Numbered from the stretch's first letter, positions 17,487 to 25,826 are shown. The stretch: 64,000 nt of DNA from Ensifer canadensis (GCF_017488845.2 NZ_CP083370.1:2542001-2606000); one strand, 5' to 3'. Notes: generated by a model from the letters alone, not told the origin. Translations and numbers: made by a program.

Positions 17487-18635
17487 TTAAACCTCGCTCA
17501 CGACCTGGTTTCCGGAGATGACATGCACCTTGTAGTCACCGAACACCTGGGCCGCCTCGCCCGATGCATAGAGCGCCTGATAGGCGTCGTGCGGCACCAG
17601 CGCATGTTTCTCGTAGGACGAAACGCCCATGCGCGTGGCCTCCAGATTGTCGGTGTCGATGTGGAATTCCTCCTGCGCCGGCGTCGTCGACCAGAAGCCG
17701 CGCTGTGCGGCGCGTTCGGCCTTCGAAAACACCTCCTGCACGGTCCAGGTCAAGAGCCAGGCATTTTCGGGCTTGCGCACCTTGGACAGGATCTCGTTGA
17801 TCTTCGCATTGTTCTCGGTGATCCCGGCCGAATAGAACGGGCCAAGCACGATGCGCCGCAACTGCTTGGGGTGCAGCTCGGGGAAATCCTTGTCCATATT
17901 GGTCGCGATCGTCACCGGCGTCAGCGAGTAGGTGCTGTTCTTAGAGGCGAAATCATCGAAGCGGCTGGCAAGCTCCGGATTGAGCAGGCCGCCGACCGGC
18001 AGCGGAATCTCGACCTGTGGGTTGAGCTTGCCATCCGCGGTGACGAGCATCTCGACGATCTTCTCGGAGGAATCCTCGATCGTCGCCATATAGACCATCG
18101 GCAGGGTCTGGGTGCCGTCGAAGGCGCCCCAGCTCACGATGTAATAGGGCCGCATCGTCTTCGGGTTGACGGCAACGCGGATCGTTTCCGGCAGGATGAA
18201 CGGCGAAAAAATCTCGCCCTTGCCGATCTGCTCGAGATAGAGCCGCTCGGCCATGCGCGACTGCAGCGCCTCAGGAAAAGCCTTCTGCCTAAGGATGAAG
18301 TCGGCCATCTCCTCGCGCAGGGCATCGGCCGAGGGAATATCCGCAAGCCGCTTCGGCGCCGCCTGGCGGTCGTTTTCCAGTTCGAGCACGTTCTGGAAAA
18401 CCGGGAAGCCGCTCTCGGCCCGGGAGATCCTGAACTGATCGACGAAGCCGATGCGGTTCTCCCAGCAGGCGATCGAAGCTTTCAGCCGGGCGAGATAGGG
18501 AACGATCACCTCACCGACCACCGTATTGCGATAGAGCGGCGAATTGCGGTCACCGAGAAACAGCTCGAGCCCGGCAAGAGCCGAATGGATTGAGGCGAAA
18601 TACTGCGTCACGGCGGGGGATGCAGCCACTTTCAT
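17487..18635 (-). CDS. Conserved hypothetical protein, operon gene 2
   Basis: 382 residues, no signal peptide or transmembrane helix. I do not recognise the family. A helical N-terminal half (about 1-150) is followed by a beta-rich segment (NPKTMRPYYIVSWGAFDGTQTLPMVYMATIEDS, about 172-205) and a C-terminal helical part with WTVQEVFSKAERAAQRGFWS. It is two bases from the AAA+ gene and 72 from the coiled-coil gene, with a GGGGGAA ribosome site. Tight spacing suggests a subunit or adaptor of the same complex. Confidence 0.75.
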   Translation of the reverse strand: MKVAASPAVTQYFASIHSALAGLELFLGDRNSPLYRNTVVGEVIVPYLARLKASIACWENRIGFVDQFRISRAESGFPVFQNVLELENDRQAAPKRLADIPSADALREEMADFILRQKAFPEALQSRMAERLYLEQIGKGEIFSPFILPETIRVAVNPKTMRPYYIVSWGAFDGTQTLPMVYMATIEDSSEKIVEMLVTADGKLNPQVEIPLPVGGLLNPELASRFDDFASKNSTYSLTPVTIATNMDKDFPELHPKQLRRIVLGPFYSAGITENNAKINEILSKVRKPENAWLLTWTVQEVFSKAERAAQRGFWSTTPAQEEFHIDTDNLEATRMGVSSYEKHALVPHDAYQALYASGEAAQVFGDYKVHVISGNQVVSEV

Positions 18636-18707
18636 GCCGTTCCCCCTGGCGCGTGCCGCAAGGCAAACTCGGACCCTATCATGTGCATGCCCGTGCCCTG
18701 CCGCCGA

Positions 18708-19796
18708 TCACTGCTTCACGTAGTTGGCGGTGTTGTGCTTGTCCATGACCGTCTGGAAGCGTCGGGCAAACGCATCGTCGGCCAGCTTCTTGCGGCGCTG
18801 GATATCCTGCGTCGACAGCATGTTCTTCTCGTGCATTTCGAGCAAGTCGCCGATATGGCGCTGGGCAGCGGCGCCGATGCCCGCCATCGTCTCTTCCGCT
18901 GCCGTATCGACCTGGCTTCCGAGCGTATTGATCTTGTGGGCGACATCCTGCTGGGCGGCGGTCTTCAACGAATCCTCGAGCGCCTTGTAGAGCACGATGC
19001 GCTGCTCGGTATCGATCGTCAGCTTGTTGATCAGAGTGTTTTGTGCGGCGATCTGGTTGTTGAGCGAATCGACGAAGGTCTGGAACATCGAGGTGTAGCG
19101 CTCGAGCGTCTGGCTCTCGGCCAGCAGCTCCTGCTCCTTCGCCTGCTTCTCGTTGTATTCCGTCGCCAGCGCCGAGCGCTCGCCTTCAAGCTCGGTGCGC
19201 ACCTTCTGCTCGGTCGACGCAGCAATGCGGTTCTCGATGTCGAGCAGCAGCGGGTTGAGCTCCTCGATACGCTTCTGCACCGCTTCGAGATTGGACATCG
19301 TGCCCTTGCGGCGCTCGATCACCTGGATCAGGCTCTGCTCGGAGGTCTTGTAGCGCTGGTCGAGGATCGACTTCTGGTCCTTGAGGATGCCGACGATGGT
19401 ATCGGATTTCGACAGCAGCTCCTGCAGGTTGCCGGCGAGCGACATGTTGCGCACCCGGTCGGTGCGCATGCGCTGCATCTTCTGCTTGGAGAACATGCCG
19501 ATGAATTTCTCGTAGCCGGTATAGTTCTTCATGCTCTCGAATTCGGAGCCGAAGACGTTGGTCGCATCTTCGAGCCCGATGATCAGGTCGGCGATGTTGG
19601 CCTCCATCACCTTCTGCTGGCTGATGACGTCCTGGATGCGGGCGTTCTCGATATCGAAATTGACGTCGCCGAGCTTGGTCTCGGCCTTGGCGAATTGCTC
19701 CAGCACGACGCCGGATTGCTCAAGCTTGCCGCGCATCTGCTCGACAACGCTTTTCGTCTTCTCGATTTCCGCGTCAAAATTCTGAAGAGTCGCCAT
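18708..19796 (-). CDS. Coiled-coil protein, operon gene 1 (distantly TelA-like?)
   Basis: 362 residues, nearly all helical with long heptad-like stretches and few aromatic residues; predicted cytoplasmic. The order of segments (FIGMFSKQKMQRMR, then SDTIVGILKDQKSILDQRYKTSEQSL, then a long helix with LYKALEDSLKTAAQQDVAHK) recalls the layout of TelA/KlaA toxic-anion-resistance proteins, but the residue match is weak and I cannot confirm it. ATG 19796 has a GGGGGATGAT site; an ATG nine codons upstream lacks one. As first gene it probably sets the operon's promoter, which must lie in 19797-19961. Confidence 0.75.
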   Translation of the reverse strand: MATLQNFDAEIEKTKSVVEQMRGKLEQSGVVLEQFAKAETKLGDVNFDIENARIQDVISQQKVMEANIADLIIGLEDATNVFGSEFESMKNYTGYEKFIGMFSKQKMQRMRTDRVRNMSLAGNLQELLSKSDTIVGILKDQKSILDQRYKTSEQSLIQVIERRKGTMSNLEAVQKRIEELNPLLLDIENRIAASTEQKVRTELEGERSALATEYNEKQAKEQELLAESQTLERYTSMFQTFVDSLNNQIAAQNTLINKLTIDTEQRIVLYKALEDSLKTAAQQDVAHKINTLGSQVDTAAEETMAGIGAAAQRHIGDLLEMHEKNMLSTQDIQRRKKLADDAFARRFQTVMDKHNTANYVKQ

Positions 19797-19892
19797 ATCA
19801 TCCCCCTGGATCGGTTGAGGCAACAGATGCCATCCGGGCCAAATTGTTCAGCCTTCGATTGCAGGTATATAAAGGGTGTTTATCGAAAGAGA

Positions 19893-19917
19893 ACAAGCCT
19901 CGCCGGCCGGCTTTTTT
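19893..19917. terminator. Terminator-like hairpin downstream of the cytochrome c gene
   Basis: AAGCC (19894-19898) and GGCTT (19909-19913) bracket a GC-rich core. A run of six T follows on the plus strand and a weaker GTTCTCTTT on the minus strand. It lies between the cytochrome c gene and the AAA+ operon, where a minus-strand terminator is expected. Confidence 0.4.
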
Positions 19918-19961
19918 GGTCAGCCGTCCCGTCGAAGTGATTGAGATATCGAAGGCATTGC

Positions 19962-20348
19962 CTATTTGGCCGCGGATGGGTCCTTGAGATAGGCGATGAC
20001 GTCGGCAATGTCCTGCGGCTTCTTCAGCCCGGCAAAGCTCATCTTGGTGCCGCCGACCATCGCCTTGGGGCTGAGGAGATATTCGCTCATCGTCGCTTCG
20101 TCCCAGACATGCCCCTCGGATCCGAAGGCCTTCATCGCTTCCGAATAGCTGTAGCTGGAGACCGAGGCGGCCGGACGGCCGATCACGCCCATCAGGCTCG
20201 GCCCCACCCTATTGTTGGGCTCGGTCGCCGTGTGGCAGGCGCCGCATTTACGGAAGACTGATGCCCCCGCCTTGGCGTCACCGCCAGCATGGCCGGGCGT
20301 CGCTCCGAGACAGAGACAGAGCAGAAGATAGGGAAGCAGACGCGGCAT
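19962..20348 (-). CDS. Periplasmic class I c-type cytochrome
   Basis: Small monohaem electron carrier of about 128 residues. A signal peptide ends near GHA. The haem-attachment motif is CGACH and the sixth ligand Met lies in GGTKMSFAGLKKPQD; NRVGPSLMGVIGRP and VIAYLKD are typical of the cytochrome c2/c550 group. Two ATGs are possible; the inner one (20348, MPRLLPYL) has GAGG seven bases before it, while 20360 has no such site, so the inner one is preferred. Its electron donor and acceptor are unknown. PuuD, which has its own cytochrome domain, is far away. Confidence 0.9.
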   Translation of the reverse strand: MPRLLPYLLLCLCLGATPGHAGGDAKAGASVFRKCGACHTATEPNNRVGPSLMGVIGRPAASVSSYSYSEAMKAFGSEGHVWDEATMSEYLLSPKAMVGGTKMSFAGLKKPQDIADVIAYLKDPSAAK

Positions 20349-20404
20349 CGCGAACCTCATCGGGGAAAACCGGGATCAGCATGGCATCCAGAATGCGTGG
20401 CTTT

Positions 20405-20520
20405 CAAGACGCCATGCAGTCGCACCGCGATGCCGCGCGTCCGATAGAACGAGCGAAGGATGCTGTAGCACTGCAAACTCGCGGCATAACGCCCTGAATC
20501 GAATCCGGTTTATCGGCTTC
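20405..20520. repeat. Degenerate copies of repeat modules A and B
   Basis: GCCGCGCGTCC...GGATGCTGTAGCAC resembles module A and GCATAACGCCCTGAATCG...CTTCAGGCGG resembles module B, both with several mismatches. They fill the space between the thymidine kinase stop and the cytochrome c gene. The tdk stop codon falls inside the module B remnant. Confidence 0.5.
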
Positions 20521-21112
20521 AGGCGGGGTCGCAGCGCATCTTGTCTTCCCAATGGCGCCGGCAATAGGAGACATATTTCTCGTTGCCGCCGACCTCGACC
20601 TGGGCGCCTTCGCGAACGACGTTGCCCTGCCCGTCGAGACGGACGACCATGGTCGCCTTGCGGCCGCAGTCGCAGATCGTGCGCACTTCGCGCAGCTCGT
20701 CGGCAATGGCCAGCAGCGCCATCGAGCCCGGAAAAAGCTTGCCTTGGAAATCGGTGCGCAACCCGTAGGCCATGACGGGAACGCCGATGCGGTCGGCGAC
20801 CCGCGCCAGCTGCCAGACCTGCTCCTCGTCGAGAAACTGCGCTTCGTCGACGAAGACGCAGGCAATCTGGCCCGCACCATCGGTGTTGAGCTTTTCGATC
20901 AACGCGTAGAGATCGTCGCCACCGTGGAACGGAATGGCATCCGCATCGAGGCCGATGCGTGACGAAATGCGCCCGGTGCCGGCACGGTCGTCGAACGCTG
21001 CGATCAGCATGACGACGCGCATGCCGCGTTCCTGGTAGTTGTAGGATGCCTGCAGCAGCAATGTGCTCTTGCCCGCATTCATCGTCGCATAGCTGAAATA
21101 GAGTTTGGCCAT
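20519..21112 (-). CDS. tdk: Thymidine kinase
   Basis: Phosphorylates thymidine to dTMP in the pyrimidine salvage pathway; cytoplasmic tetramer. 197 residues, typical of type II kinases. The P-loop is ATMNAGKST (about 9-17), FVDEAQFL is the DExQ motif with the catalytic Glu, and the lasso/zinc region includes ICDCGRKAT and YCRRHW, giving Cys/Cys/Cys/His ligands. A GTG-initiated extension of 27 codons is open upstream, but MAKLYFSYATMNAGKS is the family's normal start. Monocistronic as far as can be seen. Confidence 0.96.
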   Translation of the reverse strand: MAKLYFSYATMNAGKSTLLLQASYNYQERGMRVVMLIAAFDDRAGTGRISSRIGLDADAIPFHGGDDLYALIEKLNTDGAGQIACVFVDEAQFLDEEQVWQLARVADRIGVPVMAYGLRTDFQGKLFPGSMALLAIADELREVRTICDCGRKATMVVRLDGQGNVVREGAQVEVGGNEKYVSYCRRHWEDKMRCDPA

Positions 21113-21313
21113 ATCCTGCCGTTCCCGGAAATCGTCTTGCCGGTTCATGACGAGGCTTGGGCCCGAAGGCCAGAGCCCGTTTGCGCGACCCACAGTTTTT
21201 CGCCCAACTTAACCATTTCGTGGGCATTGCGACATTCTGCGTCGCAGCGTGCATCCCGTCCGCGTATTGACGCAATACACTTCCTTCGACATCAAAGCGC
21301 TTGAATTCGCTAT

Positions 21314-21354
21314 CCAATGGTGTTTGGCTAAAGCTCCAATGTGTTTGGCTAAAA
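21314..21354 (+). promoter_or_regulatory. Tandem direct repeats upstream of choX
   Basis: CCAATGGTGTTTGGCTAAA and CCAATGTGTTTGGCTAAAA are two nearly identical units, 22 bases start to start (two helical turns), ending about 28 bases before the choX ATG. The spacing suggests paired binding sites for a regulator on one DNA face. Which regulator is unknown; choline induction of cho genes is known in S. meliloti. Confidence 0.5.
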
Positions 21355-21382
21355 CAATAATAGAGGCAGGGGAACGACAACG

Positions 21383-22339
21383 ATGAACAAAGCACTCTCT
21401 CTCAAATTCATGCTCGCGGGCGCCGTTTCGGTGGCTGCCCTTGTTGCCGGAAACGCCGCGGCAGCCGAGCCTGAAAACTGTGGCACCGTCCGGTTCTCCG
21501 ACGTCGGATGGACCGATATCACCGCCACCACCGCTACGGTTTCCGCTGTCCTCAAGGGCCTGGGCTACGAGACGGATATCAAGGTTCTCTCCGTTCCGGT
21601 CACCTACACCTCGCTCAAAAACAAGGACATCGACATCTTCCTCGGCAACTGGATGCCGACCCAGGAAAACGACGTGCGCCCCTATCTCGACGACAAGTCG
21701 GTCGAATCCTTCGGACCGAACCTCGAAGGCGCGAAATACACGCTGGCGACCAACGCCAAGGGTGCCGAACTCGGCATCAAGGACTTCAAGGACATCGCCA
21801 CCAAGAAGGACGCGCTCGAGGGCAAGATCTACGGCATCGAGCCGGGCAATGACGGCAACCGCCTGATCATCGACATGGTCGACAAGGACACCTTCGGGCT
21901 CAAGGGTTTCGAAGTTGTCGAATCCTCCGAACAGGGCATGCTGGCTCAGGTCGCCCGCTCCGAGAAGGATGGCGCGCCGATCGTGTTCCTCGGCTGGGAA
22001 CCGCATCCGATGAACGCCAATTTCAAGCTCACCTATCTCTCCGGCGGCGACGACATCTTCGGCGCCAATTTCGGCGGCGCCAGCGTCTTTACCAATGTGC
22101 GCGCCGGCTACACCACCGAATGCCCTAATGTCGGCAAGCTGCTCACGAACCTCAAGTTCTCGCTGCAGATGGAAAACGAGATCATGGGCAAGATCCTGAA
22201 TGACGGCAAGGAGCCGGACGCTGCCGCAACGGAATGGCTGAAGGCCAACCCGACGGCGATCGACCCATGGCTTGCCGGCGTCACGACCAAGGATGGCGGC
22301 GAAGGTCTCGCCGCTGTCAAGACCGCGCTCGGGCTCTGA
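21383..22339 (+). CDS. choX: Choline-binding periplasmic protein ChoX
   Basis: Substrate-binding protein of the high-affinity choline ABC importer. 318 residues with a signal peptide ending at AAAA (about 28). The residues known to form the choline site of S. meliloti ChoX are present at the same positions: Trp43, Asp45, Trp90, Tyr119, Asn156 and Trp205. Good GGGGAACG ribosome site. First gene of choXWV; a strong hairpin right after it probably stops most transcripts, giving more binding protein than permease and ATPase. Choline is taken up as carbon source and osmoprotectant precursor. Confidence 0.97.
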   Translation: MNKALSLKFMLAGAVSVAALVAGNAAAAEPENCGTVRFSDVGWTDITATTATVSAVLKGLGYETDIKVLSVPVTYTSLKNKDIDIFLGNWMPTQENDVRPYLDDKSVESFGPNLEGAKYTLATNAKGAELGIKDFKDIATKKDALEGKIYGIEPGNDGNRLIIDMVDKDTFGLKGFEVVESSEQGMLAQVARSEKDGAPIVFLGWEPHPMNANFKLTYLSGGDDIFGANFGGASVFTNVRAGYTTECPNVGKLLTNLKFSLQMENEIMGKILNDGKEPDAAATEWLKANPTAIDPWLAGVTTKDGGEGLAAVKTALGL

Positions 22340-22347
22340 CCGGCAGC

Positions 22348-22374
22348 AAGGCGGGGGAAGTCCCCGCCTTTTTT
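22348..22374 (+). terminator. Intra-operon terminator between choX and choW
   Basis: AAGGCGGGG and CCCCGCCTT form a 9-base-pair stem with a 5-base loop followed by a run of T. It lies 9 bases after the choX stop and 47 bases before choW. Partial termination here would set the excess of binding protein, and the stem would protect the choX mRNA 3' end. Confidence 0.85.
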
Positions 22375-22420
22375 CACCGCATCGCGCGATAGTGTTGATC
22401 TGACGAGACGGATTCACCCT

Positions 22421-23266
22421 GTGGAATTTCTGACAGAATACCGCATTCCCATTGGCGGCTGGGCCAAGGCGTTCGTCGACTGGCTGACGACGAACTTCGA
22501 GTTGTTCTTCGACCAGCTCGCTCGCTTCCTGTCCGGCGTCGTCGGCGTTCTGCTTTATATCTTGCAGACGCCGCACCCGCTGATCGTCGTTGCGGTTATC
22601 ACCGCACTCGCCTGGTGGTTCCGCCGTTCGCTCGGCGTGACACTGTTCACCGGCCTCGGATTGCTGCTGATCATCAATCAGGGCTACTGGAAGGAAACGA
22701 CGGAAACGCTGGCGCTGGTGCTGGCGGCCAGCGTCGTCAGCATGGCCGTCGGCGTTCCGCTCGGCATTGCCGCCGCGCGCCGGGCCTGGGTCTACTCCGT
22801 CATGCGGCCGATCCTCGACCTGATGCAGACGATCCCGACCTTCGTCTATCTGATCCCCGCGCTCATTCTCTTCGGTCTCGGCATGGTGCCGGGCCTGATC
22901 GCAACGGTGATCTTCGCCATTCCCGCACCGATCCGCCTCACCCGTCTCGGCATCATCTCGACGCCGCCCTCGCTGGTGGAGGCGGCACAGGCCTTCGGCG
23001 CGACACCCGGCCAGGTGCTGCGCAAGGTCGAGCTTCCCTTCGCCATGCCGCAGATCATGGCGGGCCTTACCCAGACGATCATGCTCTCCCTGTCGATGGT
23101 GGTCATCGCCGCACTCGTCGGCGCCAACGGCCTTGGCGTTCCCGTGCTTCGCGCACTGAACTCGGTGAACGTCGCCAAGGGTTTCGAGGCTGGTCTCTGC
23201 ATCGTCATCCTCGCCATCATCCTCGACCGCCTGTTCCGCTCGTCCGACGAAGGAGAGGGTGCATGA
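22421..23266 (+). CDS. choW: Choline ABC transporter permease ChoW
   Basis: Inner-membrane permease of 281 residues with about six transmembrane helices and the EAA loop (VEAAQAFGATPGQVLRKVELP, about 187-207) that contacts the ATPase. It belongs to the glycine betaine/proline ProW family. It starts with GTG; no better start is in frame. The stop overlaps the choV start (ATGA), so the two are translationally coupled. Confidence 0.95.
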   Translation: MEFLTEYRIPIGGWAKAFVDWLTTNFELFFDQLARFLSGVVGVLLYILQTPHPLIVVAVITALAWWFRRSLGVTLFTGLGLLLIINQGYWKETTETLALVLAASVVSMAVGVPLGIAAARRAWVYSVMRPILDLMQTIPTFVYLIPALILFGLGMVPGLIATVIFAIPAPIRLTRLGIISTPPSLVEAAQAFGATPGQVLRKVELPFAMPQIMAGLTQTIMLSLSMVVIAALVGANGLGVPVLRALNSVNVAKGFEAGLCIVILAIILDRLFRSSDEGEGA

Positions 23267-24312
23267 CCGACGCCGTCGTTTTCAAGAATGTCGACATCAT
23301 CTTCGGCAACAATCCGCAGACCGCGCTCCAGATGGTTGACCAGGGCAAGACCCGTGACGAAATCGGCGCCGCAACCGGCCTGGTGCTGGGTGTCGCCGGT
23401 GCGTCGCTCGCGATCAACGAGGGTGAAATCCTCGTGTTGATGGGGCTGTCAGGCTCTGGCAAGTCGACGCTGCTCCGCGCCGTCAACGGCCTTGCGCCCG
23501 TCGTTCGCGGCGAGGTCGAGGTCAAGACCGCAAACGGGCCGCTCAACCCCTATCGCACCACACCAAAGTCGCTGCGCGACTTCCGCATGCACACTGTGTC
23601 GATGGTGTTCCAGCAGTTCGCGCTCTTGCCCTGGCGCACCGTCGCCGACAATGTCGGCTTCGGCCTAGAGCTTGCCGGCATGCCCGACGCGGAACGCAAG
23701 GCCCGCGTCGGCGAGCAGCTAGAGCTCGTCAACCTGACGAAGTGGGCCGACCGCAAGGTCAACGAGCTTTCAGGCGGCATGCAACAGCGTGTCGGTCTTG
23801 CCCGCGCCTTTGCAACCGGCGCGCCGATCCTCCTGATGGATGAACCGTTCTCGGCCCTCGACCCGCTGATCCGCACCCGGCTTCAGGACGAACTGCTCGA
23901 ATTCCAGCGCCGCCTGAAGAAGACAATCGTCTTCGTCAGCCATGACCTCGACGAGGCGTTCCGCATCGGCAACCGCATCGCCATCATGGAAGGTGGCCGC
24001 ATCATCCAGTGCGGAACCCCGCAGGACATCGTCAGAAACCCGGCGAACCAGTATGTCGCCGATTTCGTCCAGCACATGAACCCGATCAGCATGCTGACGG
24101 CAAAGGACGTGATGCAGACCGGCATCCAACGCGGAGCGGCCGTGGCCGGCGTGACGGCGACCGCCAAGCCGACGACGCCGCTCGTCGATATCCTCGACGC
24201 CATGTCCCGACAGCCGGGCAGCGTCGGCGTCGTCGACAACGGCTCCGTCGTCGGCACGATCAACGCGCAAAACATCGTTGAAGGCCTGACGCGACACCGC
24301 AACAAAAGTTGA
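23263..24312 (+). CDS. choV: Choline ABC transporter ATP-binding protein ChoV
   Basis: ATPase of the choline importer, 349 residues. Walker A GLSGSGKS is at 61-68, the ABC signature LSGGMQQR at 169-176, Walker B LLMDEP at 190-195. The C-terminal part (about 275-345) is a CBS-type domain, which in related importers (OpuA type) senses ionic strength. The N-terminal extension MVDQGKTRDEIGAATG is typical of the ProV/ChoV group. Start overlaps the choW stop by four bases. Confidence 0.97.
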   Translation: MTDAVVFKNVDIIFGNNPQTALQMVDQGKTRDEIGAATGLVLGVAGASLAINEGEILVLMGLSGSGKSTLLRAVNGLAPVVRGEVEVKTANGPLNPYRTTPKSLRDFRMHTVSMVFQQFALLPWRTVADNVGFGLELAGMPDAERKARVGEQLELVNLTKWADRKVNELSGGMQQRVGLARAFATGAPILLMDEPFSALDPLIRTRLQDELLEFQRRLKKTIVFVSHDLDEAFRIGNRIAIMEGGRIIQCGTPQDIVRNPANQYVADFVQHMNPISMLTAKDVMQTGIQRGAAVAGVTATAKPTTPLVDILDAMSRQPGSVGVVDNGSVVGTINAQNIVEGLTRHRNKS

Positions 24313-24334
24313 CGAAAACGCACAAGAAGCCAAT

Positions 24335-24363
24335 AAAAGCCCGGCACCAGTTCCGGGCTTTTT
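24335..24363 (+). terminator. Rho-independent terminator of choXWV
   Basis: AAAGCCCGG and CCGGGCTTT with an 8-base loop and a T-run, 22 bases after the choV stop. Confidence 0.9.
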
Positions 24364-24402
24364 CGTCTGGAACCGCGCTTGAATTTCTGGAAGGACCGAC
24401 GA

Positions 24403-25146
24403 ATGACCGACAAACCGAACGTATTGCGCGAAACCGATGACGAGGCGCGCAAGCTTGCGCACACGCTTCTGCGCGGCGCACGCAGCGGCTCGCTTGCGGC
24501 GATCGAACCGGAGAGCGGTGGGTTTCCTTTCGTCAGTCGCGTTCTCGTCGGCATGGATGTCGACGGCGTGCCATTGATCCTGATTTCCAAGCTGTCGACC
24601 CATACCAAGGCACTGCTTGCCGACACGCGCGCCTCGCTGCTGACGGGCGACCCCGGCAAGGGCGATCCCCTCGCCCATCCACGGCTGACGGTTCAGTGCG
24701 AGGCCGAAGCGATCTCGCGTGATTCGGATGCCCATGCCCGCATCCGCGAACGATTCGTTCGCCGCCATCCGAAATCGAAGCTCTATGTCGATTTTCCGGA
24801 TTTCGGTTTCTTCCGCCTGAACCCGTTACGCGCCAGCCTTAACGGTGGTTTCGGCCGCGCCTATGTGCTGACCGCGCAGGATCTGGTGATCGAATCACCC
24901 GCCACCGCATCGCTCGCCGCCATGGAAGCAGGCGCTATCGAGCATATGAACGCCGATCATGCCGAAGCGGTCAGATTTTACGCTGAAAAACTTTGCAACG
25001 GCCCGGAGGGTGACTGGAAAGTGGTCGGTATCGACGCTGCCGGCCTGGATCTGGCCCTTGGCGACCAACTGAAGCGGCTCGAGTTCCCCGCGCCAATGCG
25101 GGACAGCTCGGAGTTACGGCCACTTTTGCGCGAACTTTACGGTTAA
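24403..25146 (+). CDS. HugZ-like pyridoxamine-phosphate-oxidase-fold protein with DUF2470 tail
   Basis: 247 residues. The N-terminal split-barrel domain (about 15-155) belongs to the FMN-binding/haem-utilisation group (ARSGSLAAIEPESGGFPFVSRVLVGMD, then LISKLSTHTKALLADTRASLL). The C-terminal DUF2470 domain has IEHMNADHAEA, whose His residues bind haem in HugZ-type proteins. A role in haem breakdown or redox is possible and fits the haemin receptor elsewhere in the window, but the biochemical function is not shown. ATG 24403 has AAGGA; a TTG eight codons upstream is less likely. Confidence 0.82.
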   Translation: MTDKPNVLRETDDEARKLAHTLLRGARSGSLAAIEPESGGFPFVSRVLVGMDVDGVPLILISKLSTHTKALLADTRASLLTGDPGKGDPLAHPRLTVQCEAEAISRDSDAHARIRERFVRRHPKSKLYVDFPDFGFFRLNPLRASLNGGFGRAYVLTAQDLVIESPATASLAAMEAGAIEHMNADHAEAVRFYAEKLCNGPEGDWKVVGIDAAGLDLALGDQLKRLEFPAPMRDSSELRPLLRELYG

Positions 25147-25193
25147 TCGCTCGCCAGATACCCCCATTTCTTGCAGTAGGTGGTTGCCCTTTT

Positions 25194-25209
25194 ATGCATC
25201 ACGACTAAT
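25194..25209 (-). promoter_or_regulatory. Putative NolR operator upstream of nolR
   Basis: On the minus strand ATTAGTCGTGATGCAT fits the published NolR consensus (A/T)TTAG-N9-A(T/A) exactly. It lies 45 bases before the nolR ATG, consistent with the autoregulation known for NolR. Confidence 0.6.
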
Positions 25210-25253
25210 TATCGTCCTTCGTCAACCATAACTACGTGTGATGTAATTTTCGC

Positions 25254-25610
25254 ATGGAGCACGCAATGCAGCCACTTTCGCCTGAAAAACACGATGAAGC
25301 TGAGATAGCAGCTGGCTTCCTCTCGGCCATGGCAAATCCTAAGCGCCTTCTCATCCTCGATTCCCTTGTCAAGGAAGAGATGGCTGTCGGCGCATTGGCC
25401 AATAAGGTGGGCTTGAGCCAGTCCGCCCTGTCCCAGCACCTGTCCAAACTGAGAGCCCAGAATCTGGTCAGCACTCGCCGTGACGCTCAGACGATCTACT
25501 ATTCCAGCTCGTCCGACGCGGTCATGAGAATTCTGGGTACGCTCTCCGATATCTACGGCGTCGAAGCAAATGCCGTGACAGAAAAGACTTTGGTCCGCCG
25601 CTCGGCCTGA
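25254..25610 (+). CDS. nolR: ArsR-family nodulation/global regulator NolR
   Basis: Dimeric winged-helix repressor of 118 residues. The core MANPKRLLILDSLVKEEMAVGALANKVGLSQSALSQHLSKLRAQNLVSTRRDAQTIYYS is essentially the NolR sequence I recall from Sinorhizobium fredii/meliloti; the variable C-terminus also aligns. NolR represses nod genes and affects growth, motility and conjugation. It lacks the Cys metal sites of ArsR sensors. A second ATG four codons in (25266) has GGAG six bases upstream and may be the real start. The gene is followed by a terminator. Confidence 0.93.
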   Translation: MEHAMQPLSPEKHDEAEIAAGFLSAMANPKRLLILDSLVKEEMAVGALANKVGLSQSALSQHLSKLRAQNLVSTRRDAQTIYYSSSSDAVMRILGTLSDIYGVEANAVTEKTLVRRSA

Positions 25611-25642
25611 CCTACTCAGTCCGTAACAGGGATCATGCCCTG

Positions 25643-25683
25643 AAGTAGCCCCACACGAGAAATCGCGCGGGGCTTACTCTTTT
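25643..25683 (+). terminator. Terminator of nolR
   Basis: AGTAGCCCC and GGGGCTTACT enclose a loop with CGCGCGATTTCT-like pairing, followed by CTTTTC, about 35 bases past the nolR stop. Confidence 0.65.
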
Positions 25684-25826
25684 CTGGAAGATCGGCAGAC
25701 GGGGCAAGCCATTGCCCGGCCGAAGTGCCTCGTTGCCCAGGTAACATCGACCGTCAATGTTGCCAGGGGCTTGCCTGCGATGTTTACGCGGCCTTGAGGT
25801 TTCGGGGTCAGGATGCGCCCGGACAT
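25674..25826 (-). CDS. Possible small protein with CPVC motif (doubtful)
   Basis: A 50-codon minus-strand frame, MSGRILTPKPQGRVNIAGKP..., ending ACPVCRSSRKE, in the otherwise gene-free space between nolR and the dehydrogenase gene. The CPVC pair could suggest a small zinc-binding or redox protein. Against it: no Shine-Dalgarno sequence, the start abuts repeat module A, and I recognise no family. Could be a remnant or chance frame. Confidence 0.2.
   Translation of the reverse strand: MSGRILTPKPQGRVNIAGKPLATLTVDVTWATRHFGRAMACPVCRSSRKE

Noticed and set aside
22615..23262. N-terminal extension of the choV frame through choW
   Set aside because: The upstream part overlaps the whole permease gene; choV begins at the ATG overlapping the choW stop.
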